Source: Candidatus Poseidoniia archaeon (lineage in GTDB: Archaea; Thermoplasmatota; Poseidoniia; MGIII; CG-Epi1). From it: DNA of 5,954 nucleotides. The position numbers and the translations under genes are program-made. The DNA lies in the NCBI GenBank assembly GCA_022449705.1, contig JAKURS010000062.1, positions 1-5,954 on the forward strand, written 5' to 3'. Numbering within the stretch: position 1 is the stretch's first letter; every line of letters starts with the position of its first letter. This document shows positions 1-5,888 of the stretch, piece after piece. The notes beneath the pieces are model-generated. The model did no database searches, was not told the DNA's origin, and worked only from the letters and a program-made list of their open reading frames with translations.

Positions 1-175
1 TAGCTGCATGCTCTCTCGGCATCTCATTCATTCCATGCATCTACCCAGTCTGCGACTGCTTCCCTGACTGGTGCTTCCCCTTCTTCTTCATCGCTCCCTG
101 ACTCTAGCAAGTCAAGGCATCCTGCAAAAAGCAGGGCAAAAGCCACTGACATCGCAAAAACGCCCGACGTTTCAC
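1..175 (-). pseudogene. Broken or partial small lipoprotein gene, possibly NTF2-like
   Basis: Reading leftwards, a GTG at 173-175 begins M-K-R-R-A-F, a typical basic signal-peptide start. After the T5 run (plus-strand A5, 156-160) that frame becomes unconvincing. One extra T, or a -1 slip, joins it to the frame A-M-S-V-A-F-A-L-L-F-A-G-C, giving a complete 20-residue lipoprotein signal ending in a lipobox (LFAGC). An acidic linker follows (ESGSDEEEGE) and then VREAVADWVDAWNE. The frame next meets TGA (24-26) and continues D-A-E-R-A-C-S to the window edge. WNxGDAExxC is a pattern I associate with NTF2-like or small lipoprotein domains, so the TGA may replace a glycine GGA codon. The largest intact piece is the 42-codon ORF 24-152 (ATG at 150-152), whose own start would leave an uncharged signal of only 11 residues before the Cys. 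Natural decay, two sequencing errors, or a genuine short peptide all remain possible. The domain assignment is tentative. Confidence 0.55.
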
Positions 176-197
176 ATCAGGTATGTAATTAAGTCAG

Positions 198-205
198 AAA
201 TAAAT
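198..205 (-). promoter_or_regulatory. Possible TATA box for the lipoprotein gene
   Basis: The minus-strand sequence ATTTATTT lies in the most A+T-rich stretch of the window (6 G/C in the 30 bases 181-210). Its centre is about 26 bases upstream of the GTG at 175, the spacing expected if transcription starts at the start codon (leaderless). A second candidate, CTTAATTAC (185-193, minus), would instead suit the ATG at 152 with a leader of about 11 bases. The spacing is observed; the function is inferred. Confidence 0.4.
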
Positions 206-228
206 GTTTACCTCTTCGTCCTTCCTCC

Positions 229-1980
229 CTACAGGTACGGCGACAGCAGCATGCAGAACATCGCCGCCGAGCCGTAGAGTGGGAGCCACGAGAAGCGCGC
301 GACCTGCACGACGGCGTTCGCGGCGGCCGAGATGCGGTCCTGCATTCCCTGTCCCAGGATTTCGACGCCGTCAATCGTGACGCGCCCCATCGCCGTCTCG
401 GCCGGCGCCAGGTCCGCGATGGCTTCGGCAAGCGCCGATTGCGCGGCCGGCAGGATAAAGTCTGGGCCGGAGAGCGGGTTGTGGCCGCCGGGCGTGATGT
501 TGACGTAGTGGTTGTCGGTCGTCGCCAGCAGTAGCGTATCAACACGGTCCGCCAAGCCGTCGCGCAAGGTGGCGTTCATCCCAGGCGCGAAGCCGTTGGC
601 GTCCCACAGCAGCAGCGCGCTGGTCGCGCCACCTGCCTCGAGCGCCAGCACGCGTAGCCCGCCGGGGCCGATGCCGTACTCCAAGTCCTCGCCCGGCAGG
701 CGCGCGATACCGACGCGCAGCTCCGTCACGGAATGGGCGCGGCATTCGTCGGCGGCCGCACCCATTGCTTCTGCCAGCGCGCTTCCCTCGGCGGTGCCGA
801 CCGGCAGCGGGGGGCGGCCCCAGCCTTCCTGATTGTGCAAATCCACAAGCAGCCGCTCGCCGTCACCGCGGGTGGCGCTGCCCTCGAGGATTGAGCCAAG
901 CGCGGGGTGAATGTCGTCGCTGTCGCCCGGTTCGGCGAACAGCAACAAGTCTTCCCCAAGGCCGAGCGCGTGCGCGCCTGGTCGCTCGCCAACCGACACC
1001 GCGGCGCGGCCGCCCGAGCCGTGCTCCGCCCCTGCAGCCGCCTTGGCCATCGCGCTGCCGATGCGGTTGACATCCTCGGCGCGCAGCGGATTCTGGTCAT
1101 TGGTCGTCGCGCCGTGCAGCGCGAAGCCCAGTCCCGGCAATTCGGGGTCAATTTTCAACGGCAGGTTGCTGCCGCCCAGTTCACCCAGTGGTCCCGGATG
1201 CAACCCGGGAATGGCGAGGAACGCCAGCGGCTCGCTGTCGCGTCGCAGCGATGCCCAGCCTCCTTCGACCTGCACGGTCTGGCAAATCTCGCGTAGCGCG
1301 CGCGTCAGCCGCCGACCGTCGCCGGTCGAGTAGAACTCAATGAACGCTGCCATGTGCCGCATGCCGGAGACGCCGACCGCGCGCTGGTACGGCGTGTCGG
1401 CGAGGAACAGGAAGCCGTAGCTGGCGGCAGTGAATGCTACGAGCGATACCAGCCCCACGTTGAGCCAGTGTGGCAGGTCGCCGCCGAAGAGTCCCCATAG
1501 CGACGCCAGCGGCGCCAGCATTGCGAGTGGGATGGCGACCCAGGCGGGGGCGGAGCCGTGGGTGCGCAGCGTCAGGTACCAGAGCCCGCCGGTAGCACCG
1601 ATGCCGAACGCCAGCCCGCCCATGCTCGAGAACCACCACTCCCCGCCCGCCAGTGTGCAGAATAGCATGATGAGCGAACCAGTCGCGCCGGTCTGCAGTC
1701 CGTAGCGCAACGGGTAGCGGCCGTCCCACGCCCACGCCAGGTTAGCGGTTAGTGTCGCGACCAGCAGCGGTGGCAGCGCCAGCGCGACCGCGCCGACCAG
1801 CAACCGGTCCTGCAGCGTCGGCGTATTGAGCGGGTACTCGACCAGCCCCACAACGACGAGCAGGAGCGTCGTCACGCCGAAGAGCACCGCACTGGCGTCG
1901 TGGCGGGGCGTGTGCAGCAGGTAGCCCGAGAGCCGCGCTGGCGGCGGCACTGAGTCATCCGCCTTGAGGTCGGGGGCCAT
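229..1980 (-). CDS. DUF2070 family membrane protein
   Basis: This 583-residue integral membrane protein has the DUF2070 architecture. An N-terminal block of about six hydrophobic segments (roughly 31-50, 58-84, 95-112, 119-138, 145-166, 172-193) is followed by a large soluble region (about 200-560) and a last hydrophobic segment at the extreme C-terminus (563-583). The soluble part carries the family-type motifs IPGLHPGPLGELGGSNLP (257-274), LHGATTNDQNP (288-298), VDLHN (379-383) and TTDNHYVN (487-494). The family has no established biochemical function that I know of. The conserved His, Asp and Asn residues suggest metal binding or hydrolase chemistry, but that is inference. The ATG directly follows the TGA of the GGGP synthase gene with no bases between and no Shine-Dalgarno, so translation is probably coupled. 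No in-frame alternative start is needed. Confidence 0.9.
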   Translation of the reverse strand: MAPDLKADDSVPPPARLSGYLLHTPRHDASAVLFGVTTLLLVVVGLVEYPLNTPTLQDRLLVGAVALALPPLLVATLTANLAWAWDGRYPLRYGLQTGATGSLIMLFCTLAGGEWWFSSMGGLAFGIGATGGLWYLTLRTHGSAPAWVAIPLAMLAPLASLWGLFGGDLPHWLNVGLVSLVAFTAASYGFLFLADTPYQRAVGVSGMRHMAAFIEFYSTGDGRRLTRALREICQTVQVEGGWASLRRDSEPLAFLAIPGLHPGPLGELGGSNLPLKIDPELPGLGFALHGATTNDQNPLRAEDVNRIGSAMAKAAAGAEHGSGGRAAVSVGERPGAHALGLGEDLLLFAEPGDSDDIHPALGSILEGSATRGDGERLLVDLHNQEGWGRPPLPVGTAEGSALAEAMGAAADECRAHSVTELRVGIARLPGEDLEYGIGPGGLRVLALEAGGATSALLLWDANGFAPGMNATLRDGLADRVDTLLLATTDNHYVNITPGGHNPLSGPDFILPAAQSALAEAIADLAPAETAMGRVTIDGVEILGQGMQDRISAAANAVVQVARFSWLPLYGSAAMFCMLLSPYL

Positions 1981-2733
1981 TCAGCCGGCGTGTACCGCCC
2001 CGATAACGGGCTGCAACTCCTCCTTGACCATCGAGGCGCGCTCGACGAGTGTGCCGGTGACCACCAAATCGGCGCCCGCCCCGACCGCGGCGGCGGCCGC
2101 GTCAACGGTGCGGATGCCACCGCCAACGATCAGCGTCGCGCTGATGGCGTCGCGCACCGCGGCGATGAGCGGCGCCGGCACCGGCTCTGTCGCACCCGAC
2201 CCCGCCTCCAGGTAGATGTAGCGCATGCCGAACAGCTCGCCCGCCATGGCGTGCGCCACCGCCGGCCGGGGGTCGTCACGTGGCAGCGGCGTTGCCTTCC
2301 CGACGCGCGCGGCGGCCATTCCCGGCTCAATGATGAGGTACGCCATCGAGAGCGGCTGTAGCCCCGACTGGTGGACCATGGCGGCGCTCTCGATTTGCTC
2401 GCCGACCAGAAAACGGCGCTCGGAGCTGTTGAGCAGCGACATGAAGAAAATCGCGTCAGCTTTCGTTGAGACCGCCTTTGCGACCGTCGGGAAGAGTATG
2501 ACCGGCAGGTGCGTCTGCGCCTTTATCCCAAGCACCGCCGCGTCGACGCGCTCCAGCGAGAGGCCGGTCGAGCCGCCGACCATGATGGCGTCGGTCCCCG
2601 CCTGCGCAGCGCCGTGCGCCAACCTCCCGATGGTGGTGGTGTCGCTCTTGCCGGGGTCAAGCAGCGTCAAGTGCAGCGGCCGCTCGCGCCGCAGTTTCCG
2701 CAAGTAGTTGTGCAGGTCCACGCGTGCCGGCAA
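1981..2733 (-). CDS. Geranylgeranylglyceryl phosphate synthase (GGGPS)
   Basis: This enzyme joins geranylgeranyl diphosphate to sn-glycerol-1-phosphate, the first committed step of archaeal ether-lipid synthesis. It acts in the cytoplasm or at the membrane face and needs Mg2+. The 250 residues match the usual family length (about 240-260) and show the TIM-barrel motifs in order: LLDPGK (24-29, Mg2+/substrate Asp26), VGGSTG (52-57), FP (81-82), YLEAGSGA (174-181), IVGGGIR (202-208) and VTGT (225-228). The last three build the phosphate-binding site. The canonical LIDPDK reads LLDPGK here, a mild variation. The start chosen is a TTG (2731-2733), because AGGAG lies 10 bases upstream (minus strand, 2744-2748). 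A GTG at 2719-2721 is the alternative and would shorten the protein by four residues. The upstream gene ends 25 bases away and DUF2070 follows immediately, so the three probably form one operon. Confidence 0.95.
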   Translation of the reverse strand: MPARVDLHNYLRKLRRERPLHLTLLDPGKSDTTTIGRLAHGAAQAGTDAIMVGGSTGLSLERVDAAVLGIKAQTHLPVILFPTVAKAVSTKADAIFFMSLLNSSERRFLVGEQIESAAMVHQSGLQPLSMAYLIIEPGMAAARVGKATPLPRDDPRPAVAHAMAGELFGMRYIYLEAGSGATEPVPAPLIAAVRDAISATLIVGGGIRTVDAAAAAVGAGADLVVTGTLVERASMVKEELQPVIGAVHAG

Positions 2734-2743
2734 CCGCAGGGCG

Positions 2744-2748
2744 CTCCT
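2744..2748 (-). promoter_or_regulatory. Ribosome binding site supporting the TTG start
   Basis: The minus strand reads AGGAG here, 10 bases before the TTG and 22 before the alternative GTG. The shorter spacing favours TTG as the GGGP synthase start. It sits in the 25-base gap after the upstream membrane-protein stop codon. Confidence 0.6.
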
Positions 2749-2758
2749 AAAAGCGGTT

Positions 2759-3418
2759 TCACTCCCAGTCGAAGTCGACTTCCGCCTCTTCCGTCACCGG
2801 CTCGACAGCGACGACAACCGGCTCCGCTACCACCGGCTCGGCAGCGACGGGGGTCACCTCGGCAACCACCGGAACGGCCGCCGCGGCCTGCGGGTCGGGG
2901 AAGCGCGCCAGCCGCCGTCCGGGCAGCTGCGCCATGCCGTCGTCGGGTGTCATCTCGTTGCGCAGCTTCAGCACGGTGTCCTTGTCGACCTGGATATAGG
3001 TATCTGCGTAGTCGCCGCCGCCGACCACAACGGGGTAGCTGATGTATTCCCGCCTGCGGCGCGCAGCGCGTACGGGGCGTGGAGGCAGTGGCACGCGTGG
3101 TGGAGGCACCACTGGCACGGGGGTCGTAACGGCGGGCACATCGATGACAGGTGGTCCGGCAGCGGCTGCCGGCCGCTTGCGCCTACGTTTGCGCCGCTGC
3201 CCCCCCCGCGCCGGGGAAGTGCGCAGCCACATCAGGAACAGGATTACGGCCAGTAGCGTCATCGCCAGCACTGCCGCAACCCCGGAGGTGATGACTTCCA
3301 GCACGGTCAGGAAAATGATTGCCAGTACAACGACGATGGCGATTACCATCAGCAGCAGCACCGAGCCGCTCCCGGCTGGCTCCTGTCGCTTGCGACTGCG
3401 CTTCTGTCTGCGGGCCAT
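2759..3418 (-). CDS. Two-helix membrane protein, function unknown
   Basis: A 219-residue protein that I cannot name. From the ATG at 3416-3418 it shows a short, very basic N-terminus (MARRQKRSRKR), two adjacent hydrophobic helices (about 20-40 and 47-65), and a second basic patch (QRRKRRRKR, just after the helices). A Pro/Val-rich linker follows, then a compact segment around EYISYPVVVGGGDYADTYIQVD and KDTVLKLRNEM, and finally an Ala/Val/Glu-rich acidic tail ending DFDWE. The basic patches on both sides of the helix pair suggest that both ends face the cytoplasm. The Tyr/Gly-rich segment looks like the conserved functional part; similar stretches may exist in other Thermoplasmatota, but that is recollection. 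In-frame upstream ATGs exist (e.g. 3446-3448), but the basic MARR start is the natural one; 3448 would fit a leaderless transcript from a box at 3473-3480. It is first in the operon with GGGP synthase and DUF2070. Confidence 0.75.
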   Translation of the reverse strand: MARRQKRSRKRQEPAGSGSVLLLMVIAIVVVLAIIFLTVLEVITSGVAAVLAMTLLAVILFLMWLRTSPARGGQRRKRRRKRPAAAAGPPVIDVPAVTTPVPVVPPPRVPLPPRPVRAARRRREYISYPVVVGGGDYADTYIQVDKDTVLKLRNEMTPDDGMAQLPGRRLARFPDPQAAAAVPVVAEVTPVAAEPVVAEPVVVAVEPVTEEAEVDFDWE

Positions 3419-3448
3419 GGGCCAACGGCCGGCGAACGCTATCGTCAT

Positions 3449-3457
3449 TGTATAAGG
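3449..3457 (-). promoter_or_regulatory. Possible TATA box for the lipid operon
   Basis: The minus strand reads CCTTATACA, centred about 35 bases upstream of the ATG at 3418. Transcription starting about 26 bases downstream of it would leave a leader of roughly 8 bases, with no Shine-Dalgarno visible. A second minus-strand A/T patch (ATAAAGGG, 3473-3480) would suit the alternative ATG at 3448. Position is the only evidence. Confidence 0.4.
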
Positions 3458-3475
3458 ATTGCCCGGGAGCAGCCC

Positions 3476-3480
3476 TTTAT
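3476..3480 (+). promoter_or_regulatory. Possible TATA box for thrS
   Basis: TTTAT in an otherwise G+C-rich stretch lies about 25 bases upstream of the thrS ATG (3503), the distance expected for a leaderless archaeal transcript. No Shine-Dalgarno precedes the ATG, which fits leaderless translation. TGTATAAGG (3449-3457) is an alternative box that would give a leader of about 23 bases. The region serves two divergent genes. Confidence 0.4.
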
Positions 3481-3502
3481 CCGGCAGCCGCGTCGCGCAC
3501 TC

Positions 3503-5347
3503 ATGCAGCTGCTGCTGGTGCACGCCGACCGGCTCGAGTTCGAATCCACCGGCCCCGCAGGCGAGGAGCGTGACGATGAGTCACACGGTGTCCACGGCGA
3601 GTGCCTGGTCGCACTGGCATCGGTCGAGGAGGGCGACGGGGTGGCGACAGAACAGGTCGCCGCCGACGGGGCGCAGGTCATCCTCAAGCACGCGCAGGCG
3701 GTCGGCGCGCCGCTGGTGGTACTCTACCCCTACGCGCACCTCTCGCCCTCGCTGGAGGCGCCACGCACCGCGCGCAAGGTGCTCGACGCACTCGCGGCGC
3801 AGCTGGAGCAGGGCGACCCCGAATTTGCCCGCGCGCCGTTCGGCTGGTACAAGTCCTTCCGGCTGGAGTGCAAGGGCCACCCGCTGGCGGAGCTGAGCCG
3901 CCGCATCGTTCCTGGCGCAGAGGGCGAGGTCGTCACCGCGCTGGAGGCGGAAGAGGCGGTGCAGAGCGAGTTCCACCTGCTGCACCCCGACGGGAGCCTC
4001 GAGCCGGTGGGCGACGCCAAGCTGGACCGCCGCTCGCCGCTGGCAAGGATGGTAGGCTACGAGACCGACAAGCAGCGCGCCGCGAAGCAGGAGCCACCGC
4101 ACATCAAGCTGATGCAGCAGCTCGAACTGGTGGACCACGAGCCGGGGAGCGACAAGGGCAACCTGCGCTGGTACCCGAAAGGCGTACTCATCAAGCGGCT
4201 GCTGGAGGAGAAGGTGGGGCGGATGGTGCGCTCGGCGGGCGCGATGGAGGTCGAGACGCCCGAGATGTACGACTACCACCACCCCTGCATGGAGAAGTAC
4301 CTGGCGCGCTTCCCGGCGCGGCAATACCGGCTACTGAGCGGCGATAAGCCCTACTTCATGCGCTTCGCCGCCTGCTTCGGCCAGTTCCTGATTGCGAGCG
4401 ACGCCCAGATCTCCTACCGCCACCTGCCACTGCGGCTCTACGAACTGGCGCACTCTTCCTACCGCCGCGAGAAATCCGGGGAGCTGGCGGGGCTGCGGCG
4501 GCTACGCAGTTTCACGATGCCAGACATGCACACCCTCGTCAGGGATTTGCCGCAAGGCCTCGAGGAGTTCAGCTACCAGTACCGGCTCTCGATGGAGTGG
4601 ATGAACTCGCTCGGCGTGCCGTACGAAGCGGCGATGCGCGCGCAGCAGGAGTTCTTTGACGAAAACCGAGACTTCTACATTGGCCTCGCCAAGTTGCTGG
4701 GGCGGCCGATGCTGCTCGAGCTGTTCAACCGCCGCTACGCTTACTTCATCACCAAGTTCGAGTTCAACGTCATCGACACGCAGGGCAAGGCGGCGGCGAT
4801 GAGCACGGTCCAGATAGATGTCGAGAACGGCAAGCGGTTCAACATTGAATACGTAGACCACGACGGCAGCCGCCGGCATCCCTACGTGCTGCACACCTCG
4901 CTCTCGGGCAGCATCGACCGCAACCTCTACGCGCTGCTCGAGCACGCTGCCGCCGAGATGGCGCGCGGCGCCAAACCGCAGCTGCCGTTCTGGCTGGCGC
5001 CAACGCAGCTACGGCTGCTGCCCGTCTCCACCGCCCACACCGACCACTGCCTCGAGCTGGCGCAGACACTCGCCGCAGCGGGCTTCCGCGTCGATGTTGA
5101 CGACCGTGACGCCGGCGTCGGCCGCAAGGTACGCGACGGTGAGAAGGAGTGGGTGCCGCTGCTGGCCGTCTACGGCGAGAAGGAAGCCGCCTCCGGTAAG
5201 CTGGCGCTGCGCGACCGCACCGGCGGGCAGAGCGAACTCTCGCTCGAGGCGCTGCAGGCGCTGCTGGAGGAGCGGCAGGGCGAGGAACCACGCAGGCCGC
5301 TGCCACTGCCGGTGCGGCTCAGCCTGCGGCCCAGATTCTATGGATAA
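3503..5347 (+). CDS. thrS: Threonyl-tRNA synthetase, archaeal type
   Basis: This cytoplasmic class II enzyme attaches threonine to tRNA-Thr; 614 residues is normal for archaeal ThrRS. Residues 1 to about 140 form the archaeal editing domain, related to D-aminoacyl-tRNA deacylase, which removes mischarged serine. H79, K117 and E130 line up with the known editing residues H83, K121 and E134 of the Pyrococcus abyssi enzyme. The catalytic core follows: motif 1 region VRSAGAMEVETPEMYDYHHP (242-261), motif 2 YRREKSGELAGLRRLRSF (320-337) and motif 3 LSGSIDRNLYALLE (467-480). C291, H343 and H464 match the zinc ligands that select threonine. The anticodon-binding domain spans about 495-590 (GRKVRDGEKEWVP at 540-552), and the C-terminus PLPLPVRLSLRPRF is typical. 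The start MQLLLVHADRLEFE matches family N-termini. Nothing appears missing, so synthetase and proofreading functions should both be intact. Confidence 0.97.
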   Translation: MQLLLVHADRLEFESTGPAGEERDDESHGVHGECLVALASVEEGDGVATEQVAADGAQVILKHAQAVGAPLVVLYPYAHLSPSLEAPRTARKVLDALAAQLEQGDPEFARAPFGWYKSFRLECKGHPLAELSRRIVPGAEGEVVTALEAEEAVQSEFHLLHPDGSLEPVGDAKLDRRSPLARMVGYETDKQRAAKQEPPHIKLMQQLELVDHEPGSDKGNLRWYPKGVLIKRLLEEKVGRMVRSAGAMEVETPEMYDYHHPCMEKYLARFPARQYRLLSGDKPYFMRFAACFGQFLIASDAQISYRHLPLRLYELAHSSYRREKSGELAGLRRLRSFTMPDMHTLVRDLPQGLEEFSYQYRLSMEWMNSLGVPYEAAMRAQQEFFDENRDFYIGLAKLLGRPMLLELFNRRYAYFITKFEFNVIDTQGKAAAMSTVQIDVENGKRFNIEYVDHDGSRRHPYVLHTSLSGSIDRNLYALLEHAAAEMARGAKPQLPFWLAPTQLRLLPVSTAHTDHCLELAQTLAAAGFRVDVDDRDAGVGRKVRDGEKEWVPLLAVYGEKEAASGKLALRDRTGGQSELSLEALQALLEERQGEEPRRPLPLPVRLSLRPRFYG

Positions 5348-5393
5348 TCAAGTCCAGAAACATGGGTCCGGATTCCTACCGCAAACGCGCCTG

Positions 5394-5412
5394 ATACAGT
5401 CTCTGACTGTAT
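5394..5412. terminator. Perfect 8-bp hairpin between convergent thrS and tRNA-Ser
   Basis: ATACAGTC (5394-5401) and GACTGTAT (5405-5412) are exact reverse complements separated by TCT. The element lies one base beyond the encoded CCA of tRNA-Ser on the minus strand and 46 bases after the thrS stop on the plus strand. It could act as a two-way transcription end or a tRNA 3' processing signal. No long T run follows on either strand, and archaeal terminators usually depend on T runs, so the terminator label is tentative. The hairpin itself is certain. Confidence 0.4.
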
Positions 5413-5413
5413 A

Positions 5414-5499
5414 TGGCGCAGAGGGAGGGATTTGAACCCCCGTGAGCGATGCTCACCGGCTTTCAAGGCCGGCGCCATACCGAGCTAGGCGACCTCTGC
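5414..5499 (-). tRNA. tRNA-Ser(UGA), CCA encoded
   Basis: On the minus strand the acceptor GCAGAGG (5493-5499) pairs fully with CCTCTGC (5418-5424). A three-pair D stem GCC/GGC (5488-5490 with 5474-5476) is followed by the anticodon stem CCGGC/GCCGG around the loop CTTGAAA, giving anticodon TGA (5463-5465). A long variable arm (5442-5455, TGAGC-ATC-GCTCA) is the class II hallmark of Ser/Leu tRNAs. The T arm is GGGGG-TTCAAAT-CCCTC (5425-5441). G73 (5417) is the expected serine discriminator, and CCA is encoded at 5414-5416. No intron is present. It should read UCA and, by wobble, other UCN codons. Its promoter is not obvious. It may be transcribed with the small gene ending 71 bases upstream. 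Confidence 0.96.
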
Positions 5500-5537
5500 A
5501 GCGACAGAATGTGATAGCCCAAGCTGGCCGGGTGGGC

Positions 5538-5565
5538 AAAAGGGCTGGCTGACGTCTTCTAGACG
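5538..5565 (-). terminator. Possible terminator after the small repeat gene
   Basis: Five bases past the stop codon of the small repeat gene, the minus strand has CGTCT-AGA-AGACG (5553-5565), a perfect 5-bp hairpin. A T4 run follows shortly afterwards (plus-strand AAAA, 5538-5541). The stem is short and could be chance in G+C-rich DNA. If inactive, the transcript would run on into tRNA-Ser. Confidence 0.25.
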
Positions 5566-5570
5566 ACAGT

Positions 5571-5801
5571 TCAGCGGCGGCCGCGCGCCATTTCGGACCG
5601 GCTTACATCGCCACTCTTGTCGATGTAATAAAGCCAGCCGTCTTCCCTGCTGACGCTTGCCAAGGCAACCCGCTCGGGGCCGCCTCCGGTCTTCTTGCCA
5701 CCACGGGCCATCTTGGTTCGCCAGACGTGCCCGTCCTTGCCCAGGTAGTAGAGATACCCGGCTTCCTTGCGTACTCCGGTCGATTTGACTACTTGAGCCA
5801 C
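5571..5801 (-). CDS. Small basic two-repeat protein, function unknown
   Basis: A 76-residue protein built of two copies of one unit in an exact 40-residue register. Residues 10-36 match residues 50-76 at 14 of 27 positions, with shared pattern V..E.G.LYY..K.G.V.R..MARG. The first copy reads GYLYYLGKDGHVWRTKMARG, the second GWLYYIDKSGDVSRSEMARG, joined by a Gly/Lys-rich linker (GGKKTGGGPER). Each unit could form a small beta hairpin followed by a basic tail, which would suit nucleic-acid or ribosome binding, but this is inference. I recall similar short proteins in marine archaeal genomes, without an assigned role. The start is a GTG (5799-5801), chosen because GGTGA lies 7 bases upstream (minus, 5809-5813) and because the repeat region begins soon after. 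An ATG at 5888 would add 29 unlikely residues across the promoter and inverted repeats. No membrane segment or Cys is present. Confidence 0.8.
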   Translation of the reverse strand: MAQVVKSTGVRKEAGYLYYLGKDGHVWRTKMARGGKKTGGGPERVALASVSREDGWLYYIDKSGDVSRSEMARGRR

Positions 5802-5808
5802 TTGGGAG

Positions 5809-5813
5809 TCACC
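5809..5813 (-). promoter_or_regulatory. Ribosome binding site deciding the GTG start
   Basis: The minus strand reads GGTGA, a strong match to the archaeal 16S 3' end, 7 bases before the GTG at 5801. This supports the 76-residue form of the small repeat protein over the longer upstream reading. Confidence 0.65.
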
Positions 5814-5835
5814 GAGAAAGTAGGGGCATTCTCCC

Positions 5836-5844
5836 CTATTTAAG
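5836..5844 (-). promoter_or_regulatory. TATA box of the small repeat gene
   Basis: The minus strand reads CTTAAATAG. Transcription starting about 26 bases downstream would begin near 5814, just before the GGTGA ribosome site, giving a 13-base leader. A short inverted repeat AGGGG-N6-CCCCT (5822-5837) overlaps the downstream edge of the box and could be an additional control site. Confidence 0.5.
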
Positions 5845-5855
5845 CCTGCCTCCTC

Positions 5856-5878
5856 TCTCGACGACCCTATCGTCGAGA
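5856..5878. repeat. Perfect 9-bp inverted repeat, probable operator
   Basis: TCTCGACGA (5856-5864) and TCGTCGAGA (5870-5878) are exact reverse complements around CCCTA. The element lies 11 bases from one TATA box (5836-5844) and 10 bases from the other (from 5889), in the middle of a divergent promoter region. Size and placement suit a dimeric regulator. The neighbouring gene starting at 5916 resembles the ligand-binding part of Lrp/AsnC regulators, so autoregulation is possible but unproven. Confidence 0.5.
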
Positions 5879-5888
5879 ACCAAACCAC

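Noticed and set aside
121..135. CCTGC-AAAAA-GCAGG hairpin as a terminator
   Set aside because: It falls inside the lipobox-coding stretch of the lipoprotein frame, so the pairing is more simply explained by the codons.
71..277. 68-codon plus-strand frame near the left end
   Set aside because: It overlaps the lipoprotein signal on the other strand and the end of DUF2070, with no ribosome site or recognisable domain.
3200..3207. Run of eight C as a possible frameshift in the two-helix membrane protein
   Set aside because: The hydrophobic helices before it and the ordered C-terminal block after it are in the same frame, so the gene appears intact.
2509..3256. Plus-strand open frames of 177 and 182 codons across the GGGPS/membrane-protein junction
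   Set aside because: Antisense to well-supported genes, with composition-driven Arg/Pro/His-rich translations and no recognisable domain.
3581..4347. Long open frames on both strands inside thrS (about 247 codons each)
   Set aside because: They lie wholly inside a clear ThrRS with all motifs, have Arg/Ala/Gly-rich or low-complexity translations, and reflect few stop codons in G+C-rich DNA.
5414..5499. tRNA-Ser 3' end as an integration (att) site
   Set aside because: No second copy of the tRNA 3' end and no integrase gene are present in the window.
5802..5888. Upstream extension of the small repeat protein to an ATG at 5888
   Set aside because: It would cross the TATA box, both inverted repeats and the ribosome site, and adds residues unlike the repeat units.
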